A stretch of DNA of 64,000 bases from Thermococcus argininiproducens. GTDB taxonomy: Archaea; Methanobacteriota_B; Thermococci; Thermococcales; Thermococcaceae. This document shows, in pieces, positions 8,959 through 16,688 of this stretch. Position 1 is the first letter of the stretch. The number at the start of each line of letters is the position of its first letter. The stretch is from the NCBI RefSeq assembly GCF_023746595.1, contig NZ_CP080572.1, positions 744,001 through 808,000 of the forward strand. The letters run 5' to 3'. The notes beneath the pieces were generated by a model that saw only the letters and a list, made by a program, of their open reading frames with translations, searched no databases and was not told where the DNA came from. The position numbers and the translations under genes were made by a program.

Positions 8959-10272
8959 ATGGAGGTAATTGAACTTCTTTCTGAGCTTGTAAAATTCGAC
9001 ACAACAAATGATCCGGGAAGGGGAATAAAACCACCAAAAGAATGTCCTCACTTCATAAGGGATACTTTAGCTTCATGGGGAATTGAAAGCGAACTAATAG
9101 AGAGAAACGGCTACTATGCTGTCTACGGAGAAATTGGAAAAGGAAAACCAAAATTGCTTTTCATGGCCCACTTTGATGTTGTTCCAGTGAATAGGGAAGA
9201 ATGGGAGACAGAACCCTTCGAACTAACGATCAAGGGGGATAAGGCTTATGGTAGAGGAAGCGCTGATGATAAATCAAATGTTGCTGCAGTGATGCTTGCT
9301 GTTAGGGAGCTCTCAAAAATGGATCTTAATGGAAAAGTTTTGTTTGCATTTACTGGTGATGAGGAAATAGGTGGAGCTCTAGCTATGCATATTGCTGAGA
9401 GACTCAAAGAGAGGGAAAACCTACCAGAATACATGATAAATGCCGATGGAATTGGAATGAGGCCAATAATCCGAAGGAGAAAAGGTTTTGGTGCTTCTAT
9501 AACTGTTCCTGCAGAAAAAGTTACAATTAAAGGAATTCTAAAGGAGACAACCTTTAAAATAAACACTCCAGTAATTGAAACACGACACGCTGCGTATTTC
9601 CTTCCAGGAGTTGATACTCATCCAATGATATCTCTTTCCCATTTCTTGAGGAATACAAACTTTATTGCAGTAAGTCTCGAAGGCAGATTTCTAAAGTCCA
9701 ATGTGGTTCCAAGTGAGGTGACTCTCAAATATCTTGAACCAGGAGAGGGAGAAAATGTAGAGGTTGATTTGGGTTTAACTAAACTCTTGAGGGCTATTGT
9801 TCCATTAGTTAGAGCATCAATAAAATCAGAAAAATACAGTGATTATGGGGTTTCAATAACTCCCAACCTCTATTCCTCTCAAAATGGAAAACACACTCTC
9901 AAACTCGATATACGAATGATGGGGTATTCACAGGTAGAAATCGAAAAGGTGCTGAGGGAAATACTGGATTTTAATATTCCAGAGGCAGAACTTATAGTAA
10001 AAAGTAATGAAAAGGCTGGTTACCTCTTTACTCATCCAGAAGAGAGAATAGTAAGATCAATGCTTGAAACACTCAGAGAATTCAGTGAAAGTGTGGAACC
10101 TGTTGAAGGGCCAGGAGCTGCTGATTCTAGGTTCTTCACACCTTACGGAGTTAAAGCAATAGACTTTGGTCCCAAAGGAGGAAACATCCATGGACCAAAT
10201 GAATATGTAAGTATAGAATCGCTCAAAATATTGCCTGAAGTGTACAAGAAAGTTGCACTTAAGTTACTCTGA
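8959..10272 (+). CDS. M20-family metallopeptidase/deacylase (ArgE/DapE-like)
   Basis: The protein is 437 residues, in the usual range for M20 dinuclear zinc hydrolases. Metal and catalytic residues are visible in order: His71 and Asp73 in AHFDVVPV, Asp103 in GRGSADDKSN, the Glu pair 135-136 in TGDEEIGG, and a late His in GGNIHGPNEYV. These enzymes remove acyl groups or hydrolyse dipeptides; annotations as succinyl-diaminopimelate desuccinylase are common but archaeal members of this group are not tied to lysine synthesis. It is monocistronic between cysS and a convergent tautomerase gene. The exact substrate cannot be read from the sequence. Confidence 0.88.
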   Translation: MEVIELLSELVKFDTTNDPGRGIKPPKECPHFIRDTLASWGIESELIERNGYYAVYGEIGKGKPKLLFMAHFDVVPVNREEWETEPFELTIKGDKAYGRGSADDKSNVAAVMLAVRELSKMDLNGKVLFAFTGDEEIGGALAMHIAERLKERENLPEYMINADGIGMRPIIRRRKGFGASITVPAEKVTIKGILKETTFKINTPVIETRHAAYFLPGVDTHPMISLSHFLRNTNFIAVSLEGRFLKSNVVPSEVTLKYLEPGEGENVEVDLGLTKLLRAIVPLVRASIKSEKYSDYGVSITPNLYSSQNGKHTLKLDIRMMGYSQVEIEKVLREILDFNIPEAELIVKSNEKAGYLFTHPEERIVRSMLETLREFSESVEPVEGPGAADSRFFTPYGVKAIDFGPKGGNIHGPNEYVSIESLKILPEVYKKVALKLL

Positions 10273-10317
10273 GGAACCTGGAAATACATTATATGGGTAT
10301 GATGGGTTCATTCTTTT

Positions 10318-10506
10318 TCACTGTTTCTTTTTGAAATCTAACAATAATTCTCCATTAATTCCGACATTCTCGGGAGAATTTTCCTTTATAATCACTGTTA
10401 TATGGTCTATCCCATAAATCTCTGATGCAACTTTCGTAAACCTTTTCACTAGTTCTCTCTTTTTCTCAACACTAATTGGGGGGCCTTCGACAATTATGGT
10501 TGGCAT
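10318..10506 (-). CDS. small 4-oxalocrotonate tautomerase-family protein
   Basis: The protein has 62 residues, the normal size for the family. It starts MPTIIVEGPPIS, so removal of Met exposes the catalytic N-terminal proline. The ATG at 10506 is chosen for that proline and because GGGTGA lies five bases upstream; a GTG three codons earlier is inside that site. Family enzymes catalyse keto-enol tautomerisation as hexamers in the cytoplasm. The physiological substrate in Thermococcales is unknown. It is convergent with the M20 peptidase gene. Confidence 0.88.
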   Translation of the reverse strand: MPTIIVEGPPISVEKKRELVKRFTKVASEIYGIDHITVIIKENSPENVGINGELLLDFKKKQ

Positions 10507-10675
10507 TCCATTCACCCACTCTTAAATTAAAGTTTAGAGTATATTAAAAATTCTACTCTTTTCTTAGTTGTTTAAGTGGCAATGGTTGCCAAGTTTTCAA
10601 AACGATCGGGCATTTTAACTTCCTTTGTGGCTGGAAGTCTCGTTGTTTACGACTAAAAGAGGTCGGTGGGAAAAG

Positions 10676-10684
10676 CTTAAATAT
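10676..10684 (+). promoter_or_regulatory. TATA box for the purine PRTase gene
   Basis: CTTAAATAT with the BRE-like GGGAAAAG directly upstream is a strong archaeal core promoter. It lies about 32 bases before the ATG at 10716. Confidence 0.6.
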
Positions 10685-10715
10685 CTCCTTCTTATTAACG
10701 TCAGTAAGGGAAATC

Positions 10716-11363
10716 ATGAAAAAGTTTCCAGCATACTTAGCTTCTTGGGACGATATAGAAAGATGGGCTAAAGAAGGTGCAACAAAGATTCTTGAGAAAG
10801 AGTGGAGACCAGATGTTGTTGTAGGTCTTGCAAGAGGAGGGTGGATTGCTGCAAGGCTCTACTGTGATTATATCGGGGTTAAAGACCTTGTAAGCATTAA
10901 GGTAGAGCATTGGGGAGTCACGGCAACCCCAGATGGAAAAGCAAGACTGAAATATGGAACTCAGTATGAGTTTGAAGGTAAAAAAGTTTTGATAGTTGAT
11001 GATATAGCCGACACAGGAGAAAGCCTAACTCTTGCAAAGAACTATGTTGAGAGTAAAAACCCAGCTGAAATCAAAGTTGCAACGCTCTTGACAATCAAAA
11101 CCTCGAAGTTCCAGCCAGATTATTTTGGAGAAGAGATTGATTGGGCGTGGATAGTGTTCCCATGGAATTTTGTTGAGGATATGATAAACCTTGTAAACAA
11201 CCTCTTTGAGGAGAAGGAAACTCTCACTTTGGATGAAATAGTTGAGTTGTTTAAAGAATTACACGGTATGGAGGTTCCGAAAGAAAAGCTTGAGGAAGCC
11301 TTGAGATTTGCCCAGATGAGAAAGATATTTAAATCAGATGGGCAATCTTGGCGCAAAGCCTAA
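10716..11363 (+). CDS. purine phosphoribosyltransferase (xanthine/guanine/hypoxanthine type)
   Basis: This type I phosphoribosyltransferase makes nucleoside monophosphates from purine bases and PRPP in the salvage pathway. The PRPP-binding loop VLIVDDIADTGES is at residues 91-103, and an upstream PDVVVGLARGGW forms the other phosphate-contacting loop. At 215 residues it is longer than the core fold (about 150) because of a C-terminal helical part (about 155-215). The BMP-type nucleoside importer nearby (13.2-18 kb) would supply related substrates, though it is not in the same operon. A following small gene overlaps its 3' end by 26 bases. Confidence 0.9.
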   Translation: MKKFPAYLASWDDIERWAKEGATKILEKEWRPDVVVGLARGGWIAARLYCDYIGVKDLVSIKVEHWGVTATPDGKARLKYGTQYEFEGKKVLIVDDIADTGESLTLAKNYVESKNPAEIKVATLLTIKTSKFQPDYFGEEIDWAWIVFPWNFVEDMINLVNNLFEEKETLTLDEIVELFKELHGMEVPKEKLEEALRFAQMRKIFKSDGQSWRKA

Positions 11364-11667
11364 GGTTGTGATATCTTTGGATAAAGAAGATATGATAAAA
11401 TCAATAAAGGAGCACAGCAACTATTCCAGAGAGATTTACGACATGCACGAGGAAGTCATCAACGAGGCATTGGAAAACTATGAGCAGCTAAAAGAGGAGT
11501 ACTTAAATGGACACTCTAGGGCTAGAATCGTGAGGATAGTGATAAACGAGGATAACAATCTACCCTTGGCCATAGAATTCCATCGCAAAGATGACTCATT
11601 TAAAGGGTTCAGCATAGCAATTGGAAAGCCTTACATAAAGAATGGAAAAAGCAACGGTCATGAATGA
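11338..11667 (+). CDS. conserved hypothetical small protein
   Basis: The protein of 109 residues is charged and helical in the middle (EHSNYSREIYDMHEEVINEALENYEQLKEEY), followed by short strands. No membrane segment or known motif is seen. The ATG at 11338 lies within the end of the PRTase gene in another frame and has no clear ribosome site; a GTG at 11368 preceded by AAGGTT is an alternative start that avoids most of the overlap. Tight coupling suggests co-expression with the PRTase. I do not recognise the family. Confidence 0.6.
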   Translation: MGNLGAKPKVVISLDKEDMIKSIKEHSNYSREIYDMHEEVINEALENYEQLKEEYLNGHSRARIVRIVINEDNNLPLAIEFHRKDDSFKGFSIAIGKPYIKNGKSNGHE

Positions 11668-11790
11668 ACATAGAATCCTTCCTCTATATTCGCTTCGTCG
11701 TATATTTGGTAGCTTATCTTAGCTTTTGAAAGCCTCGCCTTTGGGACGGGATGTGGTGAACTGTCCGAGTGAACCTTTAAACCACCGAAA

Positions 11791-11803
11791 CTTTTTTAAA
11801 CTT
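11791..11803 (+). promoter_or_regulatory. strong core promoter driving the structured RNA region
   Basis: CCGAAA followed by CTTTTTTAAACTT is a textbook BRE plus TATA box. No protein gene starts within reach, so the predicted start near 11825 would produce an untranslated transcript covering 11.82-12.11 kb. Confidence 0.55.
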
Positions 11804-11837
11804 GTCAACGTAACAAAGTCCTGAAGAGGCCACTTAA

Positions 11838-12079
11838 GAACAACTCCATGAGGGGTTCATCGTGTCCTCCCGTTATTGGGAGGATGACGCCGTTAGGCGT
11901 CCTCTTAAAACCGCCTTCAAGTGGTTTAGAACTCTGAAGGGTGATCTCTGGGGCGATAACCCCGAACCGCTTTGCGGTAGGGGTAATGGGCCTAAGACCG
12001 GGCCTGCGGGCTGAACTGAAAGGGGCAACCCAAGTAAGTGATGGGCCCGCAAACCGAACCGCTCATGGCGAGGGGTTAA
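11838..12079 (+). pseudogene. possible frameshifted 3' remnant of a tnpB gene
   Basis: A 58-codon open stretch (11838-12014) ends in PEPLCGRGNGPKTGPAG. In a shifted frame a short stretch ends PQTEPLMARG at a TAA (12077-12079), directly before the right-end hairpin. These Pro/Gly-rich tails resemble, from memory and unchecked, C-termini of Thermococcales TnpB proteins. None of the RuvC or zinc-finger motifs is present, so at best this is the last fragment of a decayed gene, possibly retained because it encodes the RNA rather than protein. Confidence 0.35.
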
Positions 12080-12080
12080 T

Positions 12081-12110
12081 CCTCACCCTTCAGGGCGGGG
12101 AGGAGGTCAG
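12081..12110 (+). mobile_element. IS200/IS605-type right-end hairpin
   Basis: CCTCACCCTTCAGGGC followed by GGGGAGGAGGTCAG has the form of the right end of IS605-family elements, which typically reads CCxxGCCCTTTAGGGC then GGGGAGGA and GTCA. The position directly after a TAA in the TnpB-like tail frame fits. No transposase TnpA or recognisable left end was found in the window, so the element is incomplete or a non-autonomous derivative. Confidence 0.55.
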
Positions 12111-12169
12111 TAGATAGTATGTTGGATTTTTGTATTTCCTTTTCTACACTTATTTGCATCTCTGCAAAA

Positions 12170-12178
12170 CTTTAAAAC
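12170..12178 (+). promoter_or_regulatory. TATA box for the metal-binding ABC receptor gene
   Basis: CTTTAAAAC with an upstream GCAAAA lies 33 bases before the ATG at 12211, the normal archaeal spacing. Confidence 0.55.
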
Positions 12179-12210
12179 ATCTGAACCCAACATTATTAGG
12201 GTGGCCTAAA

Positions 12211-13179
12211 ATGAGAAAGATAATAATATTTTTGATAATCATGCTTTCACTCTCTTCCCCAGTCATAGCTCAAGAAAGACCACTAGTAATCACAAGCATA
12301 GCTCCGATAGCAGAAATAATTAGAGAAGCCTTTGGGGAAAGTGTTCAAGTGGAATATCTTGTCCCTCCAGGGGTTGATCCACACCAGTACCAACTTACTC
12401 CAGAACAAATTGAAAAAATTCAGAAGGCTGATGTTATACTCACGATTGGTCATTTACCAGCTGAAGAAAAAATAGAGGAGATTGAGAAAGAAGGAATCTT
12501 GAAGGGAGAAGTTTTGGGCATAGAAGATTACCAAAAGCATGGTTTTCATTATCTTCCTGAGAGGTGGTACTATAACAAGAATAACCCTCATGGAGTGTGG
12601 CTTGACCCATACAATGCCCTTGCAATTGCTGATGCAGTTAAAGATGTTTTGTCTGCTTTTTATCCTCATGAGAGTTATTTTGATATCCAGTACTCTCTAT
12701 TTAGAGCTAAGATAGAGGGTATGATTCTTTCTTATCAAGCTCTTAACATAACGGGAAAAAGAGCAATAGTTGAACTTCCTTCTCAACAGTATGCAGTGGA
12801 ATGGATGGGGATGGAAGTTGTAAGTTCAATAAGACCTGAAGAGGAAGTTCCGGCTAGAAGTGTAGATGAGCTTTTAGAAATAGCAAAAACTATCGACGTG
12901 ATAATCTACTCTGAGGATTCTCCTACCTCTTTAAAAGAGGCTGCTTTTGAGCTTTCACGAAGAAGTGGAGTGCCAGCAGTTGAAGTCTCTACGACATGGA
13001 TAGGCAAGAAATATTCGGAAGTACTTGCCCAAAATTCTGCTAACATTCTCCTAGCATTTAAGGAGCCTCCATATAAAGAAGTTCCTCAGTCTGCAAGCTT
13101 GAACACCACTTATATCTTCCTTTCGTTTATAGTGGGTATAACATTGGGAGCAGCTATAGGCGTAATAATAAAGAAATAA
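12211..13179 (+). CDS. zinc/manganese-type ABC transporter substrate-binding protein, membrane anchored
   Basis: The protein is 322 residues. It has an N-terminal signal peptide (about 1-20, ending near VIAQ) and a C-terminal membrane helix (about 298-318) that anchors it, in place of a lipobox. The cluster A-I fold is indicated by ITSIAPIAEIIREAFG, PPGVDPHQYQLTPEQ, a metal His in DPHQY, ADVILTIGH and NPHGVWLDPYNA, as in ZnuA/TroA receptors. It would capture a divalent metal outside the cell. No permease or ATPase gene is adjacent, so it must work with components elsewhere or have a different role. The ATG follows GGGTGG with a good spacing. It is convergent with the nucleoside importer operon. 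Confidence 0.82.
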   Translation: MRKIIIFLIIMLSLSSPVIAQERPLVITSIAPIAEIIREAFGESVQVEYLVPPGVDPHQYQLTPEQIEKIQKADVILTIGHLPAEEKIEEIEKEGILKGEVLGIEDYQKHGFHYLPERWYYNKNNPHGVWLDPYNALAIADAVKDVLSAFYPHESYFDIQYSLFRAKIEGMILSYQALNITGKRAIVELPSQQYAVEWMGMEVVSSIRPEEEVPARSVDELLEIAKTIDVIIYSEDSPTSLKEAAFELSRRSGVPAVEVSTTWIGKKYSEVLAQNSANILLAFKEPPYKEVPQSASLNTTYIFLSFIVGITLGAAIGVIIKK

Positions 13180-13186
13180 AAAGAGA

Positions 13187-14092
13187 TCACTCTCTCTTGT
13201 AAGGTTTTCCATCCCACTTGGGAACTCTTACTTTTCCTATTATTCCTGCAACTATGATCAAAGTCACCAGATAGGGGAGTGTTGCCACAAACTGCCATGG
13301 AATAACTTTCTGAACTGCTGGTGTTGTCCTGACCCATACTGAGAGGTTGTCAAAGAATCCAAAGATGAATCCTCCTAGAAGGGCTCTTAATGGATTCCAT
13401 CCACTGAATACCATGTTTGCTAATGCTATGAAACCCCTTCCTGCTGAAAGCTGTTTTGTAACTGTACCGAGCCAATCAACACTCATAAAAGCTCCTCCAA
13501 GGCCGGCAAGAGTTGCTCCGTAAACTGTGGCCAAAAACCTATAACGTTCGACGTTAATACCTAACGCATCAGCTGCTTCTGGATTCTCACCTACAGACCG
13601 TATTCTAAGTCCTAATGGAGTTCTAAAGAGCACCCAATGGGTCAGCACAGTAATTACTATTGTTATGATGACCATTGGACTTAAACTTCCGTAGGCAGTC
13701 TTTATCAGGGGTTCTATTCTAACGTTTGAGGGTACTTGGTGCTGACCTGCTGTTCCCCAATATGCAGGGATTCCAAAGGCTACTATACCTAATGCGAGTA
13801 AATTGACACCTATACCCGGTATAACGTGATCTCCCTTTAGATACACTGTTATGAATCCATGGAGCATTCCAAGGAGTGCACCTACAAATGCCCCTCCTAG
13901 GAGTCCTATCCATGGATTCCCAGTAATTTCGGCAAAAATAGCTCCAAAAAATGCGCTCATGAGCAGTATTCCCTCATATCCAATATTCACTACACCAGCT
14001 CTCTCGCTTACCACTGCTCCCACACTTGTAAGGACCAAGGGGACCATTGTTGTTAATGCTCCTATGAGGGTTGAAATTACTGCATCCATCAT
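13187..14092 (-). CDS. BMP-family nucleoside ABC transporter, permease subunit 2
   Basis: This 301-residue membrane protein has about eight to nine hydrophobic segments and belongs to the BPD_transp_2 family, as in NupC/YufQ. The cytoplasmic coupling loop around VGENPEAADALGINVERYR is typical. It is the last gene of a four-gene operon on the minus strand; its ATG overlaps the stop of the preceding permease as ATGA with GGTGAGAAA upstream, implying translational coupling. With the partner permease it forms the channel for nucleoside uptake. Confidence 0.9.
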   Translation of the reverse strand: MMDAVISTLIGALTTMVPLVLTSVGAVVSERAGVVNIGYEGILLMSAFFGAIFAEITGNPWIGLLGGAFVGALLGMLHGFITVYLKGDHVIPGIGVNLLALGIVAFGIPAYWGTAGQHQVPSNVRIEPLIKTAYGSLSPMVIITIVITVLTHWVLFRTPLGLRIRSVGENPEAADALGINVERYRFLATVYGATLAGLGGAFMSVDWLGTVTKQLSAGRGFIALANMVFSGWNPLRALLGGFIFGFFDNLSVWVRTTPAVQKVIPWQFVATLPYLVTLIIVAGIIGKVRVPKWDGKPYKRE

Positions 14093-15120
14093 TTTCTCAC
14101 CACCCTTTTCAATAGATCCAAAAGTCCTGGTATGGCGACTGTAACGACTATAATTCCTTGAACCATTCTAACCATCTCTAAAGGAACTCCTGCTTCAATT
14201 TGCATAGCTGTAGCTCCAGCTTTAAGCATACCAAAGAATATTCCACTGAATATTATTCCAATGGGGTGGTTTCTGCCCACTAATGAGACTCCAATTCCAT
14301 CGAATCCGTATCCATAAATGTTTGCCATTCCCTGACTTATTGCATAGCTTGGTGGTCTCCCCATGACTTCAGTAGCTCCAGCTAGACCGCTCATAATTCC
14401 GCCTAATAGGAATGACCATATCACTGCTTTTTTGGGGTTTATACCCCCATAACGTGCTGCGCGTTCGTTATATCCACTAACTCTTAATTCATAGCCCAAT
14501 GTGGTATGCCAGAGAATGTAATATGCTATGAGAGCTGCTGCCACGGAAATGACAAAGGCCCATGATAACTCTGTTCCCCTTATTACTATTGGAAATCTCG
14601 CACTTACAGGGACGGCTATGGTTTTGTTTGGGTCATCTGGATTGGGTATCTTCTGAAGGACTATGTATAAGGCAATGAAATATGCCATCCAATTTAACAT
14701 GATTGTAGAAACAACTTCATTAACTCCTCTAAAGACCTTTAAAAAGGCAGGAATGGACATCCACACAAGTCCCGCAATTATTCCACCAAGAAGTCCTATT
14801 AAAACATTTCCCAGAATATTAGTGAAGATAATTGCAGCTATAGCTCCAAAATACACTGTTCCTTCGGCACCTATGTTGAATAAACCAGTCCTTGCACCAA
14901 GTCCAAAGGTTAGTGCGGTTAAAATTATTGGCGTTGCTGCACTTAGGGTCATAGCCCATCCATATTTGGAGCCTAATGCACCATCAAAGAGGGCTACATA
15001 TGCCTCAGTTGGACTATATCCAGAGAATGCCAGTATAATGGCACCTATTAACATTCCTATTATGATGGCTATTAGACTTTCTACAAGAGGCTTAAAGAAC
15101 CCTTTAATGTTAGCTTTCAT
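14089..15120 (-). CDS. BMP-family nucleoside ABC transporter, permease subunit 1
   Basis: The 343-residue membrane protein has about nine hydrophobic segments and the BPD_transp_2 fold, as in NupB/YufP. The coupling loop around RVSGYNERAARYGGINPKK is visible, and the stretch GLFNIGAEGTVYFGA is characteristic of this permease class. Its ATG at 15120 lies within the end of the ATPase gene (11-base overlap) behind GGGAGGTATAAAAC. It pairs with the downstream permease. Together with the BMP lipoprotein the substrate is probably a purine or pyrimidine nucleoside; specificity is inference. Confidence 0.9.
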   Translation of the reverse strand: MKANIKGFFKPLVESLIAIIIGMLIGAIILAFSGYSPTEAYVALFDGALGSKYGWAMTLSAATPIILTALTFGLGARTGLFNIGAEGTVYFGAIAAIIFTNILGNVLIGLLGGIIAGLVWMSIPAFLKVFRGVNEVVSTIMLNWMAYFIALYIVLQKIPNPDDPNKTIAVPVSARFPIVIRGTELSWAFVISVAAALIAYYILWHTTLGYELRVSGYNERAARYGGINPKKAVIWSFLLGGIMSGLAGATEVMGRPPSYAISQGMANIYGYGFDGIGVSLVGRNHPIGIIFSGIFFGMLKAGATAMQIEAGVPLEMVRMVQGIIVVTVAIPGLLDLLKRVVRK

Positions 15121-16639
15121 GTTTTATACCTCCCATCATTAGTCCTATTTGTTCTTCAGTAACTTCTTCAGGCTTTACGATTCCAACGAACTTTCCTTCA
15201 TACATTATTGCCATTCTATCACTAAGCTGGAGAACTTCATCCAAATCTGCAGATACTAAAAGAACAGCCTTATTCTCATTCCTAAGTTTTATCAAGTAAT
15301 TTCTTATGTACTCTGTCGAAGCAACATCAACACCTCTTGTAGGCTGAGATGCTATAATGAATTCTGGTTGTTTGCTCACTTCTCTTGCCACAATAAGCTT
15401 TTGTTGATTTCCTCCACTCAAGCTCTTTGCTGGGGACTCTATACTTGGAACCAAGACCTCAAAGTTCTCTACAAGTTTTGCCGCATGTTCCTTAGCTTTA
15501 TCCCACCTTAGCATTCCCACGGGGCCCCTAAATGTGTCTCTCCAGTGAAGTCCAAGGATTGAGTTTTCAGCAACACTCATCTCGGTTACCAGGCCCATGT
15601 GGATCCTATCCTCTGGAATGTGGGCCACTCCAAGATCGTAGAGCTCTTTTGGTGGTCTTCCAGTGATGTCTTTTCCGTTAAGAATGACTTTACCTTTTGC
15701 AATTTTTCTTAATCCACTTATGGCTTCTATGAGTTCGGTTTGTCCGTTTCCTTCAACTCCTGCTATTCCAAAAATCTCCCCGGCTCTCACTTCAAATGTC
15801 AGGCCCTTTACAGCATCTTGACCTCTGTCCCCTCTTACCCACAGATCTTGCACTTGCAGCACTGGCTTACCAGCTTCTTTTGGAGGTTTCTCTATTTTGA
15901 GAACCACTTCCCTCCCTACCATCATTTTGGCTAATTCCTTGGGGGATGTTTCACTTGTATTTACAGTTCCTATTAGTTCTCCTTTTCTGAGAACGGTTAC
16001 TCTATCCGTTATCTCCATAACTTCTTTGAGTTTATGACTGATAAAGATGATCGTTTTACCTTGAGATTTTAGCTTTTTGAGTACTTCGAAAAGCTCTTTC
16101 ACTTCTATTGGAGTAAGCACTGCAGTTGGTTCATCTAAAATAAGTACATCCACGTCTCTGTAGAGGGTTTTTAAAATTTCAATCCTTTGTTGGACACCAA
16201 CTGGGAGGGTTTCTACAGGAACATCAAGGGAAACTTGAAAGTTTAAATCATCCATAAGCTTTTGCAGTTTTTTTCTCGCTTTTTCAACATCTATTTTAGA
16301 GAAGAGACCGTGACCCTCCATTCCCAAGATAATATTGTGGAGTCCATCAAAAACATCTACCAGCGTGAAATGCTGGTGAACCATACCAATTCCATTTGCA
16401 AGAGCATCAGCAGGACTTTTAAATCTCACTTCTTTTCCGTTCACAAGTATTTTACCCTCTGTTGGATGAAGCATTCCAGAGAGTATCTTCATTAAAGTTG
16501 TTTTTCCGGCTCCATTCTCACCCAATAACCCGTGAATCTCACCTTTTCTTACGGAAAAATCAACACCTTTAAGGGCTTTTGTGCCATCTGGATATACTTT
16601 GACAATCCCTTTCATTTCAATAATTGGTACTTCTTCCAT
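15110..16639 (-). CDS. BMP-family nucleoside ABC transporter, double ATP-binding protein
   Basis: The 509-residue protein has two nucleotide-binding domains in tandem, as in sugar and nucleoside importers (NupA/YufO, RbsA type). The first has Walker A GENGAGKTT, a Walker B LILDEPTA and a signature LPVGVQQR. The second has the usual degenerate Walker A GVEGNGQTE with a normal signature LSGGNQQK. Each half keeps its ISHK/VSAD switch region. The ATG at 16639 follows GGAGGTGCATCT. It lies 49 bases after the receptor gene in the same operon. It energises nucleoside import from the cytoplasmic side. Confidence 0.93.
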   Translation of the reverse strand: MEEVPIIEMKGIVKVYPDGTKALKGVDFSVRKGEIHGLLGENGAGKTTLMKILSGMLHPTEGKILVNGKEVRFKSPADALANGIGMVHQHFTLVDVFDGLHNIILGMEGHGLFSKIDVEKARKKLQKLMDDLNFQVSLDVPVETLPVGVQQRIEILKTLYRDVDVLILDEPTAVLTPIEVKELFEVLKKLKSQGKTIIFISHKLKEVMEITDRVTVLRKGELIGTVNTSETSPKELAKMMVGREVVLKIEKPPKEAGKPVLQVQDLWVRGDRGQDAVKGLTFEVRAGEIFGIAGVEGNGQTELIEAISGLRKIAKGKVILNGKDITGRPPKELYDLGVAHIPEDRIHMGLVTEMSVAENSILGLHWRDTFRGPVGMLRWDKAKEHAAKLVENFEVLVPSIESPAKSLSGGNQQKLIVAREVSKQPEFIIASQPTRGVDVASTEYIRNYLIKLRNENKAVLLVSADLDEVLQLSDRMAIMYEGKFVGIVKPEEVTEEQIGLMMGGIKHES

Positions 16640-16688
16640 AGATGCACCTCCTAAAAGGTTATAAAAGTTAAAAACAGGAAAGGAAAGA

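Larger units (their letters stand above)
11824..12126 (+). ncRNA. orphan structured RNA, omega-RNA-like (IS605/TnpB-type), no tnpB present
   Basis: This 300-base stretch is far richer in G+C than the surrounding genome and full of helices: TCCTCCC/GGGAGGA (11865-11884), GACGCC/GGCGTC (11886-11901), a GGGG/CCCC hairpin near 11955, ACCGC/GCGGT near 11970 and TGCGGGC (12005-12011) with GCCCGCA (12045-12051). AAGAGG (11824-11829) can pair with CCTCTT (11901-11906) and CCACTT (11830-11835) with AAGTGG (11919-11924), which would form a pseudoknot. It ends in the IS200/IS605-type right-end hairpin. Established knowledge: in such elements the 3' end of tnpB plus the right end is transcribed as the guide RNA of TnpB. 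RNase P and SRP RNA were considered and rejected. Boundaries are approximate. Confidence 0.5.

Noticed and set aside
10318-10515. Longer tautomerase starting at the GTG at 10515
   Set aside because: This would bury the catalytic proline behind three residues and overlaps the ribosome site GGGTGA.
11824-12126. RNase P RNA or SRP 7S RNA in the structured G+C-rich region
   Set aside because: The conserved RNase P segments (GAGGAAAGTC-like and ACAGAA-like) and the SRP domain IV loop pattern are absent on both strands, while the 3' end matches an IS605-type right end.
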